Shown piece after piece: positions 37,176 to 46,393 of a stretch of 64,000 nt of DNA (its first letter is position 1; each line of letters opens with the position of its first letter). The translations under genes and the position numbers were made by a program. The notes below the pieces were generated by a model that was not told the DNA's origin, did not search any database, and saw nothing but the letters and a program-made list of their open reading frames with translations. The stretch comes from DATCRE01 sp964235605 (GTDB taxonomy: Bacteria > Bacteroidota > Bacteroidia > Cytophagales > Cyclobacteriaceae), in assembly GCA_964235605.1 (NCBI GenBank), contig CAXSCR010000016.1, forward strand, positions 1 through 64,000. Reading direction: 5' to 3'.

Positions 37176-39284
37176 ATGAGGCTTACAGGGTGTATTTTGC
37201 TATGGCTGATAACTTTTCTTTCAGCGCAAGGTCAATATAATGTATTTAAAGAGAATGGAAAGGTAGGCCTCAAGGACTCTCAGGGGCAAATACTGATTCC
37301 GGCACAATATGAATCACTCGGATGGGGTGATGGTGCATTTTCTGTTATCGATAAAGTAACAGGTTATAAATTGCAGGGCCGCTGGGGAATAACCAACATT
37401 GGTAATCGCCGTTTAACCAAAGCAGAATACACCGCCCTACTCCCTGGTGAGGGATCAATACTCATCGCTCATAAAAAATTACAAGGGCTTCTTAAAAGCA
37501 CAGTAGGTTGCATCAACACTTCAGGCAAAGTTATTATTCCTTTTTTGTATGATGGATTAAGCATTTCCTCATTACGGGTTATAGCGTTTAACAAGTCAGG
37601 CAAGCAGTTTAAATTTGGTCTACTCGATTTTAACAATAAAAAGATTCTTCCGCTAGTCTATCAATCAATACATCCAATTGGAAGTCTGCGTTTTGCTGTA
37701 AAGAATTTTCAGAATAAGACTGCACTATTCTCTGATAATGGATTGAAAATAATCGACTTTGTTATTGATAGTATTTCGTCATTCAAAACAAAATATGCAA
37801 TCGTTTATCAAAATCTTCAGCAAGGCTTGATAGACCGTGACGGGCAATTAAAAGTAGAACCTAAATACCGGTCAATTGAATTTCAAAAAGATGGCAGCGT
37901 TCGCGCACGCCAATCTGATGAATGGATATTCTTGGATGCGCATAATCAATTTCTTCTGAAACTAATTGCTGATTCAATTGTTGCTGTTGAAAAAAATGTT
38001 TTCAAACTACAGGTTGGCGGACAAAATCAATTGGTTAATGCTAAGTTCAACCCCATTAGCCCCATCACGTTCTCATCCCTCGGCAAATTTGTAAATGAAA
38101 AAGCCGTTTTTAAACGCGATAATAAATATGGGGTAATAAGGAAGAACGGCCAAGTTGTTATTCAGCCAAAATTTGATCAGCTCATTATAAAAGATAAGTA
38201 CTGTATAGGAAACCAACAGTACCAAAACAAAGATCAGTGGTCGCTTCTTGATTCATTGGGTAATAAAAAACATGAGAAGCTTTATGAAAGTATTGAACCG
38301 CTAGGCAATAATTTGTTTGCTGTAAAATATCGAAACTTCTGGGGAGCTATTAATGAGAATGGAGATCAACTTGTCGCTTGTGTTTACGACTCACTGATAC
38401 AAAACATGGGCAAAAATGTAATTGTTATTTTTCATGGGCAATTTGGAATAATCAATCTGCAGGAAAACTGGCTTGTTATACCACAATCGAATATGATTAC
38501 CATGATAAGTGAAGATAAGTACTTAGAGGCCGCTGGGAAAACGAATTTTCTTAAATCTACAAAGGGCGCTATAATTTATTTTACTGATAATAAAATTGAA
38601 ATTTTTGAAGACTATTTGTTGGAGTATCTACCAGCAGGAGCAATTTGGAAAATTGATCTCAATGGAAGAATCGTTTCACGCGAAGCTCACGCCATTGAAA
38701 AAAAGTATATTGAAACGGAAGGATTGCGTGCTATAAAAAAAGATGGCAAATACGGTTTTATTGACTCACGCAGCCGGTTAAGAATTGCTAACCGTTACGA
38801 AGGTGTACAAAGTTTTAGTGATGGCCTTGCTGCTGTAAAACTTTTAGGTAAGTGGGGGTTTATTAACCATGAAGAAAGGATTGTTGTTCAGCCCGTCTAC
38901 GAAGCTGTGGCACCCTTTTCATCTGGCGTTGCCATTGTGAAGCAGAAAAATCTATTTGGCGCCATAGATAAAAATGGCAAAGTTATATTACTTCCGCGCT
39001 ATCAAAACATAGAAGTGCTTCCAAATCAAAGACTAATTGTAACACAAGATGGACAGCAAGGCTTAGCCGATACAAATGGAAAAATGCTAATCGGCCCTAA
39101 GTTTAATTTTATAAAAGATCTCAATAATGGTTTTGTAATTGTCATGCGTAATCAAAAGTATGGCACATTAACATTGCAAGCTTTAAGTACCATACCTATG
39201 ATCTATGATTATATGCGCTATGATGAATTTAATAACAGATATATAGCATTACAGAAAAGTGAATGGATTACGCTTGATCTATAA
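37176..39284 (+). CDS. WG-repeat protein
   Basis: A 702-residue exported protein with a short signal peptide (LITFLSAQGQ). It consists almost wholly of WG repeats of about 45-50 residues, each with a pattern like KYGxIxxxGxxxIxPxYDxxxxF (for example KYGVIRKNGQVVIQPKF, KYGFIDSRSRLRIANRYE, KWGFINHEERIVVQPVYE). WG repeats are common in Bacteroidota, and their function is largely unknown. A TAACTTTG box at 37161-37168 ends 7 nt before the ATG. The gene is flanked by convergent crp. Confidence 0.85.
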   Translation: MRLTGCILLWLITFLSAQGQYNVFKENGKVGLKDSQGQILIPAQYESLGWGDGAFSVIDKVTGYKLQGRWGITNIGNRRLTKAEYTALLPGEGSILIAHKKLQGLLKSTVGCINTSGKVIIPFLYDGLSISSLRVIAFNKSGKQFKFGLLDFNNKKILPLVYQSIHPIGSLRFAVKNFQNKTALFSDNGLKIIDFVIDSISSFKTKYAIVYQNLQQGLIDRDGQLKVEPKYRSIEFQKDGSVRARQSDEWIFLDAHNQFLLKLIADSIVAVEKNVFKLQVGGQNQLVNAKFNPISPITFSSLGKFVNEKAVFKRDNKYGVIRKNGQVVIQPKFDQLIIKDKYCIGNQQYQNKDQWSLLDSLGNKKHEKLYESIEPLGNNLFAVKYRNFWGAINENGDQLVACVYDSLIQNMGKNVIVIFHGQFGIINLQENWLVIPQSNMITMISEDKYLEAAGKTNFLKSTKGAIIYFTDNKIEIFEDYLLEYLPAGAIWKIDLNGRIVSREAHAIEKKYIETEGLRAIKKDGKYGFIDSRSRLRIANRYEGVQSFSDGLAAVKLLGKWGFINHEERIVVQPVYEAVAPFSSGVAIVKQKNLFGAIDKNGKVILLPRYQNIEVLPNQRLIVTQDGQQGLADTNGKMLIGPKFNFIKDLNNGFVIVMRNQKYGTLTLQALSTIPMIYDYMRYDEFNNRYIALQKSEWITLDL

Positions 39285-39301
39285 TAATTGTAAGAGCATA
39301 A

Positions 39302-39982
39302 CTATTTTAACTTATCTAAGTCCCGAATCAAGATCTGCTTCCGATCGAAAGTAATAAGACCTAGTGATTGTAGATCGCTTAGTATTGCTGTTACCGTTTG
39401 TCTTGAAGAGCCTGTCAATGATGCGATGTCATTATTTGTAAGCCTAGATGGTATCATCATTTCAAATCCAACTTTCTTGCTTTTCCAGGCAGCCTTATCC
39501 TTTAAAAACTCTATTACCCTTGTACGCGCGTCTTTAAATACAAGCAGTTCAATTTTGCGTTCTATTTTTGTTAAACGTAGACCATCCAACTTAAGTATTT
39601 TAAAACTTAATTCTTTGTCTTGAACCACCAAGGCCTTTAACTGTTCAATTTCTAATGGGTAAATTGTTGTTTCATTATCCATTGATTGCGCGAAATCTTT
39701 TGCTTTTATTTCGCCACTAGGTATAAGCGCACCAAATACTTCACCTGTCGTTAAAATCGGTTTTATAACTTCTCTCCCATCTTCCTGGTGATGGCCAAGC
39801 TTTACACGCCCTTTCGCTACCATGTAAATAAAATTTGCTGACGCTTCCGGAATAATAATGAATTGATTTTTTTGGTAGACATTAAATACGTGAGTCTCTT
39901 TCATCGCTTTGACCTTTTGAGGACAAAGAATTTTGTACAGATTAACACCTTCAAAATACCAAAGAGCGGTCTCGTTTTCCAT
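39302..39982 (-). CDS. Crp/Fnr-family transcriptional regulator
   Basis: A 226-residue regulator with an N-terminal cyclic-nucleotide-binding-type beta-roll (about 30-130, AKGRVKLGHHQEDGREVI, GEVFGAL) and a C-terminal winged helix (about 165-225, LTNNDIASLTGSSRQTVTAILS). No N-terminal Cys cluster of the Fnr type is present (one Cys at about 19), so oxygen sensing through an Fe-S cluster is unlikely. Targets unknown. It is convergent with the WG-repeat gene, 17 bp apart. Confidence 0.88.
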   Translation of the reverse strand: MENETALWYFEGVNLYKILCPQKVKAMKETHVFNVYQKNQFIIIPEASANFIYMVAKGRVKLGHHQEDGREVIKPILTTGEVFGALIPSGEIKAKDFAQSMDNETTIYPLEIEQLKALVVQDKELSFKILKLDGLRLTKIERKIELLVFKDARTRVIEFLKDKAAWKSKKVGFEMMIPSRLTNNDIASLTGSSRQTVTAILSDLQSLGLITFDRKQILIRDLDKLK

Positions 39983-40092
39983 GTCAGTGCAAAATGGGTA
40001 AGAGATTAAAGATTTGAAAGAATATAGTAACTATCTCTGTAATCGTAAATCGTTTAATTTGTAATAAGTTAGCAAAATAAAGATAATCAGCA

Positions 40093-40893
40093 TTGAAAGC
40101 GCTCAGACTTACAGAAATCTGGATTTATCCAATTAAATCATTAGGTGGTATATCCCTTAGCACATCCCAGGTTTTGCCTAAGGGTCTTGCATACGACAGG
40201 CGTTGGATGTTGGTAGATGAACATGGTGTTTTTATGACCCAGCGTATGACGCCACAGATGGCTTTATTCAAGCTAAGCATTGAGCCCAATCACTTATTAA
40301 TAAAATACAGAGATCAATCACTAGCGCTTGATATTAAGGGTGTAGGAAACGAACAGCCAGAAGACGTAAAAATCTGGGATGACACAGTTACTTCGTACGA
40401 AGTAAGCAAACAACATTCTGAATGGTTTTCACAGATATTGGGAATGCGTTGTAAGTTGATGTCTTTCCCTGAAAACAACCCCCGATCAATTGATCCAGAA
40501 TTTAAAGTCAACGATGAACACGTTAGTTTGGCAGATGCTTTCCCTTTTTTGATTATAGGCGAAAGCAGTCTTAATGATTTAAATACACGCTTAAGCCACC
40601 CCGTGCCTATGAACAGGTTCAGACCTAATTTTGTATTTAGTGAAGGCAATGCGTATGAAGAAGACACCTGGAGAAACTGTACGATCGGCAACAACAGATT
40701 TATGGTCGTTAAGCCTTGCGCACGGTGTGTTGTAACCACTGTAGATCAAAAAACTTCAGAAAAGAGTGCTGAGCCTTTAAAAACACTTTCAACCTACCGT
40801 AAGGCGAACAATAACAAGGTATACTTCGGACAAAATATGGTTGCCATTGACCATGGTCGTGTTTCGGTTGGCGAGGTAATACATTTGAATTAA
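40093..40893 (+). CDS. MOSC-domain protein
   Basis: A 266-residue protein with the MOSC N-terminal beta-barrel (LTEIWIYPIKSLGGI, YDRRWMLVDEHGVFMTQR) followed by the MOSC domain with the CARCVVTTVD cysteine motif. MOSC proteins bind the molybdenum cofactor, and some form mARC-type reductases; the exact activity is unassigned. The start is TTG at 40093, as no suitable ATG exists before the conserved N-terminal block. Confidence 0.88.
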   Translation: MKALRLTEIWIYPIKSLGGISLSTSQVLPKGLAYDRRWMLVDEHGVFMTQRMTPQMALFKLSIEPNHLLIKYRDQSLALDIKGVGNEQPEDVKIWDDTVTSYEVSKQHSEWFSQILGMRCKLMSFPENNPRSIDPEFKVNDEHVSLADAFPFLIIGESSLNDLNTRLSHPVPMNRFRPNFVFSEGNAYEEDTWRNCTIGNNRFMVVKPCARCVVTTVDQKTSEKSAEPLKTLSTYRKANNNKVYFGQNMVAIDHGRVSVGEVIHLN

Positions 40894-40942
40894 AAATTAT
40901 AAAACAGTTGCCGCTTCACCGAAGCATACGCACTTTTACAAG

Positions 40943-41479
40943 ATGACTCACCTCTATCTAAAGGCTGTACACATTATATTTGTCGTAACCTGGTTTGCTG
41001 GGTTATTCTACATGCCAAGGATTTTAATTTACTTAACAGAAGCGCACCATAAAGCTGAGCCTGAAAAGTCAATACTTTTAAAAAATTATAAATTGATAGC
41101 CTCACCTTTATGGTTTGGTATAACATGGCCTTCTGCAATTATCACTTTAGTCATGGGTACATCCATGCTGGTCAATCAGCCTGAGTGGCTTAAGTTAGGC
41201 TTCATGCATTTAAAACTAACGTTGGTTTTCTTCTTATATGTATATCACATTTCCATCCACTATATATTTAATCTTTTAAAGAAAGATATTGTTAAATACA
41301 CTTCCAATCAGTTACGCATGTGGAATGAAGTTGCTATGTTATTTTTAATCAGCATCGTCTTTATTATTGTATTAAAGAGTGCATTAAGTATGATTTGGGG
41401 TGTGTTGGGATTAGTAGTGATAAGTTTTTTAATATTAGCAGGAATACGAGTATATAAAAGATTTAGAAATGGGAAATAA
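40943..41479 (+). CDS. hemJ: Protoporphyrinogen oxidase HemJ-like (UPF0093/CopD family)
   Basis: A 178-residue membrane protein with four to five transmembrane helices. The block VVTWFAGLFYMPRILIY near residue 15 and LKLTLVFFLYVYHISIHY in helix 3 match HemJ, the oxygen-independent protoporphyrinogen IX oxidase of heme synthesis, including the conserved His. It overlaps the start-side frame of the SCO gene by a few bases. It heads a cluster with SCO and cytochrome c, a heme-and-copper theme. Confidence 0.8.
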   Translation: MTHLYLKAVHIIFVVTWFAGLFYMPRILIYLTEAHHKAEPEKSILLKNYKLIASPLWFGITWPSAIITLVMGTSMLVNQPEWLKLGFMHLKLTLVFFLYVYHISIHYIFNLLKKDIVKYTSNQLRMWNEVAMLFLISIVFIIVLKSALSMIWGVLGLVVISFLILAGIRVYKRFRNGK

Positions 41480-41486
41480 AAATAAT

Positions 41487-41520
41487 AGTCGATGGTCGAT
41501 AGTCGATAGTCGATGGTGGA
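41487..41520. repeat. Heptamer array, GTCSAY family, five units
   Basis: Five near-perfect 7-bp units AGTCGAT / GGTCGAT starting at 41487, the last one decayed, between hemJ and the SCO gene. The array contains no stop codon in the frame of the SCO gene, which is why that frame stays open to 41469. Confidence 0.75.
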
Positions 41521-41561
41521 GTATCAAATGCACATCTATTACCGGATATACTTTAGATTAC

Positions 41562-42170
41562 ATGATTAACCTTTTTGTTTTCTGCTTTGTGCTTTCAGCT
41601 TGTGAACAGAAGAAAGAACAAAAGTTACCCATCTTTGGTGAACGTGATGTTGTAGGTACAGATACTGTCTATCATAGCATAGCAAAGTTTCAGTTTTTAG
41701 ATCAGGATAGTGCGTTAATAACGAATGAAACGTTTAACGATAAAATTTACGTAACAGACTTTTTCTTTACATCATGCCGTACGATTTGCCCTATCATGAA
41801 AACACAAATGCTACGAGTTTACGATTCTATTCAGCATGATGATGATGTGCTTTTGTTATCTCATACTATCGACCCCGAATATGATACCGTTGCTCTTCTG
41901 CGTGACTTTGCAGAGCGACTGGGTGTAAAAAGTGACAAGTGGCATTTCGTAACCGGCGTAAAGGATTCCATTTATCGAATTGCTCAAACTAGTTATCTTG
42001 CAACAGCATTAGAAGATAAATCTGAGCCTGACGGATTTATTCACAGTGGCGCTTTTTTGCTTATTGATAAAGACAGAAGAATTCGTGGTAAGTATGATGG
42101 AACGAAGGAAGAAGAAGTTAATAGATTACTTAGTGATATTCGGAGATTAAGAAAAGAGTATGTGCTTTAG
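41562..42170 (+). CDS. SCO1/SenC-type copper chaperone lipoprotein
   Basis: About 202 residues from ATG 41562, which places the lipobox LSAC right after a hydrophobic stretch. The thioredoxin-like domain has the copper-binding C-x3-C as SCRTICPIM and the distal histidine in FIHSGAFLLID. Such proteins deliver copper to cytochrome c oxidase. The frame is open upstream to 41469, but that part is heptamer repeat. It is likely co-transcribed with hemJ and the cytochrome gene. Confidence 0.85.
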   Translation: MINLFVFCFVLSACEQKKEQKLPIFGERDVVGTDTVYHSIAKFQFLDQDSALITNETFNDKIYVTDFFFTSCRTICPIMKTQMLRVYDSIQHDDDVLLLSHTIDPEYDTVALLRDFAERLGVKSDKWHFVTGVKDSIYRIAQTSYLATALEDKSEPDGFIHSGAFLLIDKDRRIRGKYDGTKEEEVNRLLSDIRRLRKEYVL

Positions 42171-42669
42171 GGGGTCCACGGTCCACGGTCCACAGTCCAC
42201 AGTTGGGGGTTTTGGGTTAATTCGTGATGTTAGCTTCTACAACACAATATTGTTTTGTTCTTTTTGCTTTTTAATTTCCTCTTGTAATTCAAAACCTGGA
42301 TCGGTTAACGATTCGACGTCGACTAAATTTCAACAATACTATTTACAAGGTGAGCAACTATATAACGCCAACTGTAGCAACTGCCATCAGAAGGACGGTA
42401 GCGGTCTTGGACTATTATATCCTCCCCTAAATAAGTCTGATTTTATGGATACCAACTTTGAGAAGGTAATCTGTATAATGACGCACGGAATAGAAGGAGA
42501 AATTATGGTGGATGGAAAATCTTTCAATAAAAAGATGCCGGGCATACCGAGTCTTACCGACCTTGAAGTAGCTGAAATTGCCACCTACATCTATAATACT
42601 TGGGAACATAAGCGCGGCATGGTCGATATCAGTCTAATAATGGACGATGCAATAAAATGCTCACAGTAA
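42160..42669 (+). CDS. Cytochrome c lipoprotein (mono-heme)
   Basis: A mono-heme cytochrome c with CSNCH near residue 71 and a later methionine in KKMPGIPSL as the likely sixth ligand. A hydrophobic stretch ending FLISSC looks like a lipobox, which would anchor it. The start is doubtful: the only ATG (42160) lies upstream of a heptamer array, so about 15 residues would come from repeat DNA (around STVHGPQSTVGG). A rare ATT near 42220 or TTG at 42250 are alternatives. It may carry electrons to the oxidase served by the SCO protein. Confidence 0.75.
   Translation: MCFRGSTVHGPQSTVGGFGLIRDVSFYNTILFCSFCFLISSCNSKPGSVNDSTSTKFQQYYLQGEQLYNANCSNCHQKDGSGLGLLYPPLNKSDFMDTNFEKVICIMTHGIEGEIMVDGKSFNKKMPGIPSLTDLEVAEIATYIYNTWEHKRGMVDISLIMDDAIKCSQ
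42173..42207. repeat. Heptamer array, GTCSAY family, five units
   Basis: Units GGTCCAC three times, then AGTCCAC, then a decayed AGTTGGG, starting 3 nt after the SCO stop. The array lies across the 5' part of the cytochrome c reading frame. Confidence 0.75.
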
Positions 42670-42685
42670 ATAATAGCTGAATTAA

Positions 42686-43108
42686 TTAAAAATATTTCAT
42701 ATTTACGACCTGAATAGCAGGTTTTTCACTTAAAGTGATTTTAGCGGCATCAAATGTTGGTGGAGCAAATTTTCCAAAGGCGTTGTTTCCAAATGCAAAA
42801 CCTTCCTTGGGTACGCCTATTTTACTTCTATCTAGTTCGCCATTTTCATTTTCGTCGTGAATCACACTGACCGCGTAATCCCCAGCAGGTAAGTCTTTAA
42901 AAATTACAGTGACCTGTGTTCCTTCTGGTTTAACGATCTTTCCATCAATCACCTTTTTTAAAAAGTCTTGTTGATTATTAAAAAGTCCTATACGGATAGA
43001 GCCTTTATTGCCCTTGATATTCTTTACTGTCACCTCCAAAGAATTTTGGCTGAAACAATTTGATATACTCAATACTATCAGACTAATAAAAAGAAATAGG
43101 TTTTTCAT
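42686..43108 (-). CDS. DUF2141 exported protein
   Basis: About 140 residues from ATG 43108, with signal peptide (to about NCFSQ) and a single DUF2141 beta-sandwich: LEVTVKNIKGNKGSIRIGLF, DLPAGDYAVSVIHDENENGELD and PKEGFAFGNNAFGKFAPPTF. Common in Bacteroidota envelopes; function unknown. It is convergent with the cytochrome c gene. Confidence 0.85.
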   Translation of the reverse strand: MKNLFLFISLIVLSISNCFSQNSLEVTVKNIKGNKGSIRIGLFNNQQDFLKKVIDGKIVKPEGTQVTVIFKDLPAGDYAVSVIHDENENGELDRSKIGVPKEGFAFGNNAFGKFAPPTFDAAKITLSEKPAIQVVNMKYF

Positions 43109-43123
43109 ATTGTATATCGTCAT

Positions 43124-43442
43124 TAACTAAACTTTATAATCAATTATTAGGTATTAGACCTCGGTAAATATGCTGAACAATACTAGGGTTAAATTGATTT
43201 TTGTTCAGTGTCCGTTTCCACCTCATCGGTAACAAAACTTATACCGTATTTAATTAAGAAGCATAACGCAAAGAGAGGATTATTTTGAATCAATGACATA
43301 GCAACTCATTATTCTACCATAACCTTATACATGTAATCATGTTTACATAGCGCATTACTATACAGTCATCGTTGCTTTAGATATATGGACACAAAAAAAG
43401 CCACCCTTTACGGATGGCCTCTCAATGTTGTTATATTTTAAA
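43124..43442. other. Spacer between DUF2141 gene and the end of the str operon
   Basis: About 320 bp without a gene. It holds the rpsJ terminator at its right end. The rest is AT-rich with no convincing repeat or clear promoter for the DUF2141 gene. Confidence 0.5.
43392..43420 (-). terminator. Terminator at the end of the str operon (after rpsJ)
   Basis: On the minus strand GCCATCC, a 5-nt loop, GGGTGGC, then seven T. It lies about 23 nt after the rpsJ stop. This is a standard intrinsic terminator, so rplC is not co-transcribed from here. Confidence 0.8.
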
Positions 43443-43748
43443 CTATACTTTGATTTCAACATCAACGCCGCTTGGCAATTCAAGCTTCATTAAAGCATCT
43501 ACAGTTTTAGCGCTATTAGAATAGATATCTACTAAGCGTTTGTAGGTACAAAGTTGGAACTGCTCACGTGCTTTCTTGTTCACGTGTGGTGAACGTAGTA
43601 CAGTGAATTTTTCTTTTTCAGTAGGAAGAGGAATAGGACCGCTAACTACAGCGCCTGTTGCCTTTACTGCTCTTACAATTTTCTCAGAAGACTTGTCTAC
43701 TAAGTTGTGATCGTAAGACTTTAATTTTATTCTAATTTTCTGGTTCAT
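43443..43748 (-). CDS. rpsJ: 30S ribosomal protein S10
   Basis: A 101-residue S10 (IRIKLKSYDHNLVDKSSEKI, PLPTEKEKFTVLRSPHVNKKAREQF). Full length with no anomalies. It is the last gene of the str operon here and is followed by a terminator, whereas in many genomes rplC and the rest of the S10 operon come next. Confidence 0.97.
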   Translation of the reverse strand: MNQKIRIKLKSYDHNLVDKSSEKIVRAVKATGAVVSGPIPLPTEKEKFTVLRSPHVNKKAREQFQLCTYKRLVDIYSNSAKTVDALMKLELPSGVDVEIKV

Positions 43749-43790
43749 AATCTTTTTATTGATCTGGAAATCGTCTAAATCCTGATACTA

Positions 43791-45896
43791 CTATTTAGCT
43801 AAAGCAGCACCCTTAACTGTTTCAATTACTTTATCAGCCAAGTTCTTAGGAACTGGAGAATAATGTGAGAAGGTTAATGATGCAGAAGCACGTCCTGATG
43901 TAATTGTTCTTAAATCAGTTACATAACCGAAGAGTTCAGAAAGTGGCACATCAGCTTTAATAACCTGAGCACCGGCACGAGAATCCATGCCTTTCATAAC
44001 ACCTCTTCTTCTATTCAAATCACCTGTTACAGAACCTGTATATTCATCTGGTGAAAGTACTTCCACACTCATGATTGGTTCAAGTAATTGAGGTGCACAT
44101 TTTTTAGCAGCTTCACGAAAACCTATACGGGCAGCCAATTCAAATGAAAGTGCATCAGAGTCAACGTCATGGTAAGAACCATGGAATATTCTAATTTTCA
44201 TTGAGTCAATTGGATATCCCGCTAAAGGACCATTTGACATAGATTGCTCAAATCCTTTTTGTATTGCAGGGATGAATTCACGCGGAATAACACCACCAAC
44301 AATATCATTTTCGAATTGAAGACCAACTTTGCCTTCGTCAGCAGGCGACATTTCAAATACAATGTCAGCAAACTTACCACGACCACCAGTTTGTTTCTTA
44401 TAAACTTCCTTGTGTTCAACACCCTTAGTAAGCCATTCTTTATAGGCAACCTGTGGCGCACCTTGGTTGATCTCAACTTTAAACTCACGTTTCAAGCGAT
44501 CGATAATAATTTCAAGGTGAAGCTCACCCATTCCGCGAAGGATGGTTTGGCCAGTTTCCTGATCTGTATTTACACGTAATGTTGGATCTTCTTCAACAAG
44601 CTTAGAAATAGCCATGCCGAGTTTATCAGCATCAACTTGTTTCTTCGGCTCAATAGCGTAACCAATAACTGGCTCAGGAAATACCATTGACTCTAACACA
44701 ACCTTGCGTTTTTCATCACAAAGCGTATCACCAGTCTTAATATCTTTAAAACCTACAACGGCACCAATATCACCAGCAGATAATCTATCAATCTGATTTT
44801 GTTTGTTAGCGTGCATTTGGAATACACGTGAGATACGTTCTTTATTTTCAGAGCGTGTGTTATAAACATACGATCCTGAATCAAGTGCGCCGGAATAAGC
44901 ACGGATAAAGCAAAGACGACCTACGAATGGATCAGTAGCGATTTTAAAAGCCAAGGCTACGAATGGTTCCTTTTCATCAGGTTTAATAGATACTTCTTCA
45001 TTAGTATCAGGGTTTATTCCGATAATAATATCCTTATCCATTGGTGATGGTAATAATTCCATCACATAATCAAGCATTGTTTGCACACCTTTGTTCTTAA
45101 AAGAAGAACCACAAACCATTGGAACGATTGCCATTCCAATTGTAGCTGCGCGCAATGCTTTTAATATTTCAACTTCAGTAATTGAGTTTGGATCAGCAAA
45201 ATATTTTTCTAGAAGACTTTCGTCATATTCAGCGACAGATTCCAGAAGTTTCTCTCTGTATTCTTTAGCTTCTTCCACCATGTCATCAGGAATAGGAACT
45301 TCTTTGAAAGTCATTCCCTTATCATCTTCATTCCAGATAATGCCACGGTTATTTATTAAATCAACAACACCTCTGAAGTTTTCTTCAGCACCTATTGGTA
45401 ACTGAAGTGCTACAGCTTTGCTGCCTAATTTCTCTTTTACTTGCTTACAAACATCTAGGAAGTCAGCACCTGCACGGTCCATTTTGTTAACGAAACCAAT
45501 ACGGGCAACTTTATAGTTATCTGCAAGGCGCCAGTTAGTTTCAGATTGCGGCTCAACACCGTCTACTGCACTGAACAAGAATACAAGACCATCTAATACG
45601 CGAAGGGAGCGGTTTACCTCGACAGTAAAATCCACGTGACCTGGCGTATCAATGATGTTTATGTGATAATCATTATTACGATATTTCCACTCTACAGTCG
45701 TAGCAGCAGAAGTAATGGTGATACCTCTTTCTTGCTCTTGCGCCATCCAGTCCATGGTAGCTGCCCCATCGTGCACCTCACCTATTTTATGGTTCACCCC
45801 AGCGTAATAAAGAATACGCTCAGTGGTTGTCGTCTTACCGGCATCAATATGCGCAGCAATACCAATATTACGGGTGAATCTTAAATCTCTTGCCAT
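43791..45896 (-). CDS. fusA: Elongation factor G
   Basis: A 701-residue translational GTPase that drives translocation. G-domain motifs are AHIDAGKTT, DTPGHVDF and NKMDRAGAD; switch I has RGITITSAA. Domains II-V are complete, ending in the VKGAALAK tail. It lies between rpsG (15 bp) and rpsJ (42 bp) in the str operon. Confidence 0.98.
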   Translation of the reverse strand: MARDLRFTRNIGIAAHIDAGKTTTTERILYYAGVNHKIGEVHDGAATMDWMAQEQERGITITSAATTVEWKYRNNDYHINIIDTPGHVDFTVEVNRSLRVLDGLVFLFSAVDGVEPQSETNWRLADNYKVARIGFVNKMDRAGADFLDVCKQVKEKLGSKAVALQLPIGAEENFRGVVDLINNRGIIWNEDDKGMTFKEVPIPDDMVEEAKEYREKLLESVAEYDESLLEKYFADPNSITEVEILKALRAATIGMAIVPMVCGSSFKNKGVQTMLDYVMELLPSPMDKDIIIGINPDTNEEVSIKPDEKEPFVALAFKIATDPFVGRLCFIRAYSGALDSGSYVYNTRSENKERISRVFQMHANKQNQIDRLSAGDIGAVVGFKDIKTGDTLCDEKRKVVLESMVFPEPVIGYAIEPKKQVDADKLGMAISKLVEEDPTLRVNTDQETGQTILRGMGELHLEIIIDRLKREFKVEINQGAPQVAYKEWLTKGVEHKEVYKKQTGGRGKFADIVFEMSPADEGKVGLQFENDIVGGVIPREFIPAIQKGFEQSMSNGPLAGYPIDSMKIRIFHGSYHDVDSDALSFELAARIGFREAAKKCAPQLLEPIMSVEVLSPDEYTGSVTGDLNRRRGVMKGMDSRAGAQVIKADVPLSELFGYVTDLRTITSGRASASLTFSHYSPVPKNLADKVIETVKGAALAK

Positions 45897-45911
45897 TATA
45901 AATTTCTGATA

Positions 45912-46382
45912 TTAGAATCTAAAGTGAGAGAAAGCCTTATTAGCTTCTGCCATTCTATGTGTATCATCTTTCTTCTTGATAGCAGCACCTTCGCCTTTTG
46001 AAGCAGCGATGATTTCAGCAGCTAACTTATCCATCATGGTTTTCTCTCCACGTACCCGTGCATAATCCACAAGCCATTTAATGCTTAAGTTAATCTTACG
46101 GTCAGGTCTAATTTCCACAGGTACTTGGAATGTAGCTCCACCAACACGTCTGCTCTTTACTTCAACAGCAGGCATTAAATTGTTCATGGCGCGTTTCCAA
46201 ACTTCAAGACCTGGTTCACCAGCTATCTTCTTTTCTACTTGCCCGATGGCATCATAGAAAATGGCATACGACGTACTTTTTTTACCATCGTACATCAAGT
46301 AGTTAACAAATCTTGTTACCAAAGTATCATTGAACTTTGGATCAGGAAGTAAGTATCTTTTTTTAGGTTTCGATTTTCTCAT
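45912..46382 (-). CDS. rpsG: 30S ribosomal protein S7
   Basis: A 156-residue S7, the primary organiser of the 30S head (KKRYLLPDPKFNDTLVTRFVN, MNNLMPAVEVKSRRVGG). Full length. It lies 11 bp after rpsL, in operon order rpsL-rpsG-fusA-rpsJ. Confidence 0.97.
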   Translation of the reverse strand: MRKSKPKKRYLLPDPKFNDTLVTRFVNYLMYDGKKSTSYAIFYDAIGQVEKKIAGEPGLEVWKRAMNNLMPAVEVKSRRVGGATFQVPVEIRPDRKINLSIKWLVDYARVRGEKTMMDKLAAEIIAASKGEGAAIKKKDDTHRMAEANKAFSHFRF

Positions 46383-46393
46383 GACTTAACCAA

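Noticed and set aside
41469..41561. Longer SCO protein starting at 41469
   Set aside because: The extension is translated heptamer repeat; ATG 41562 gives a proper lipoprotein signal.
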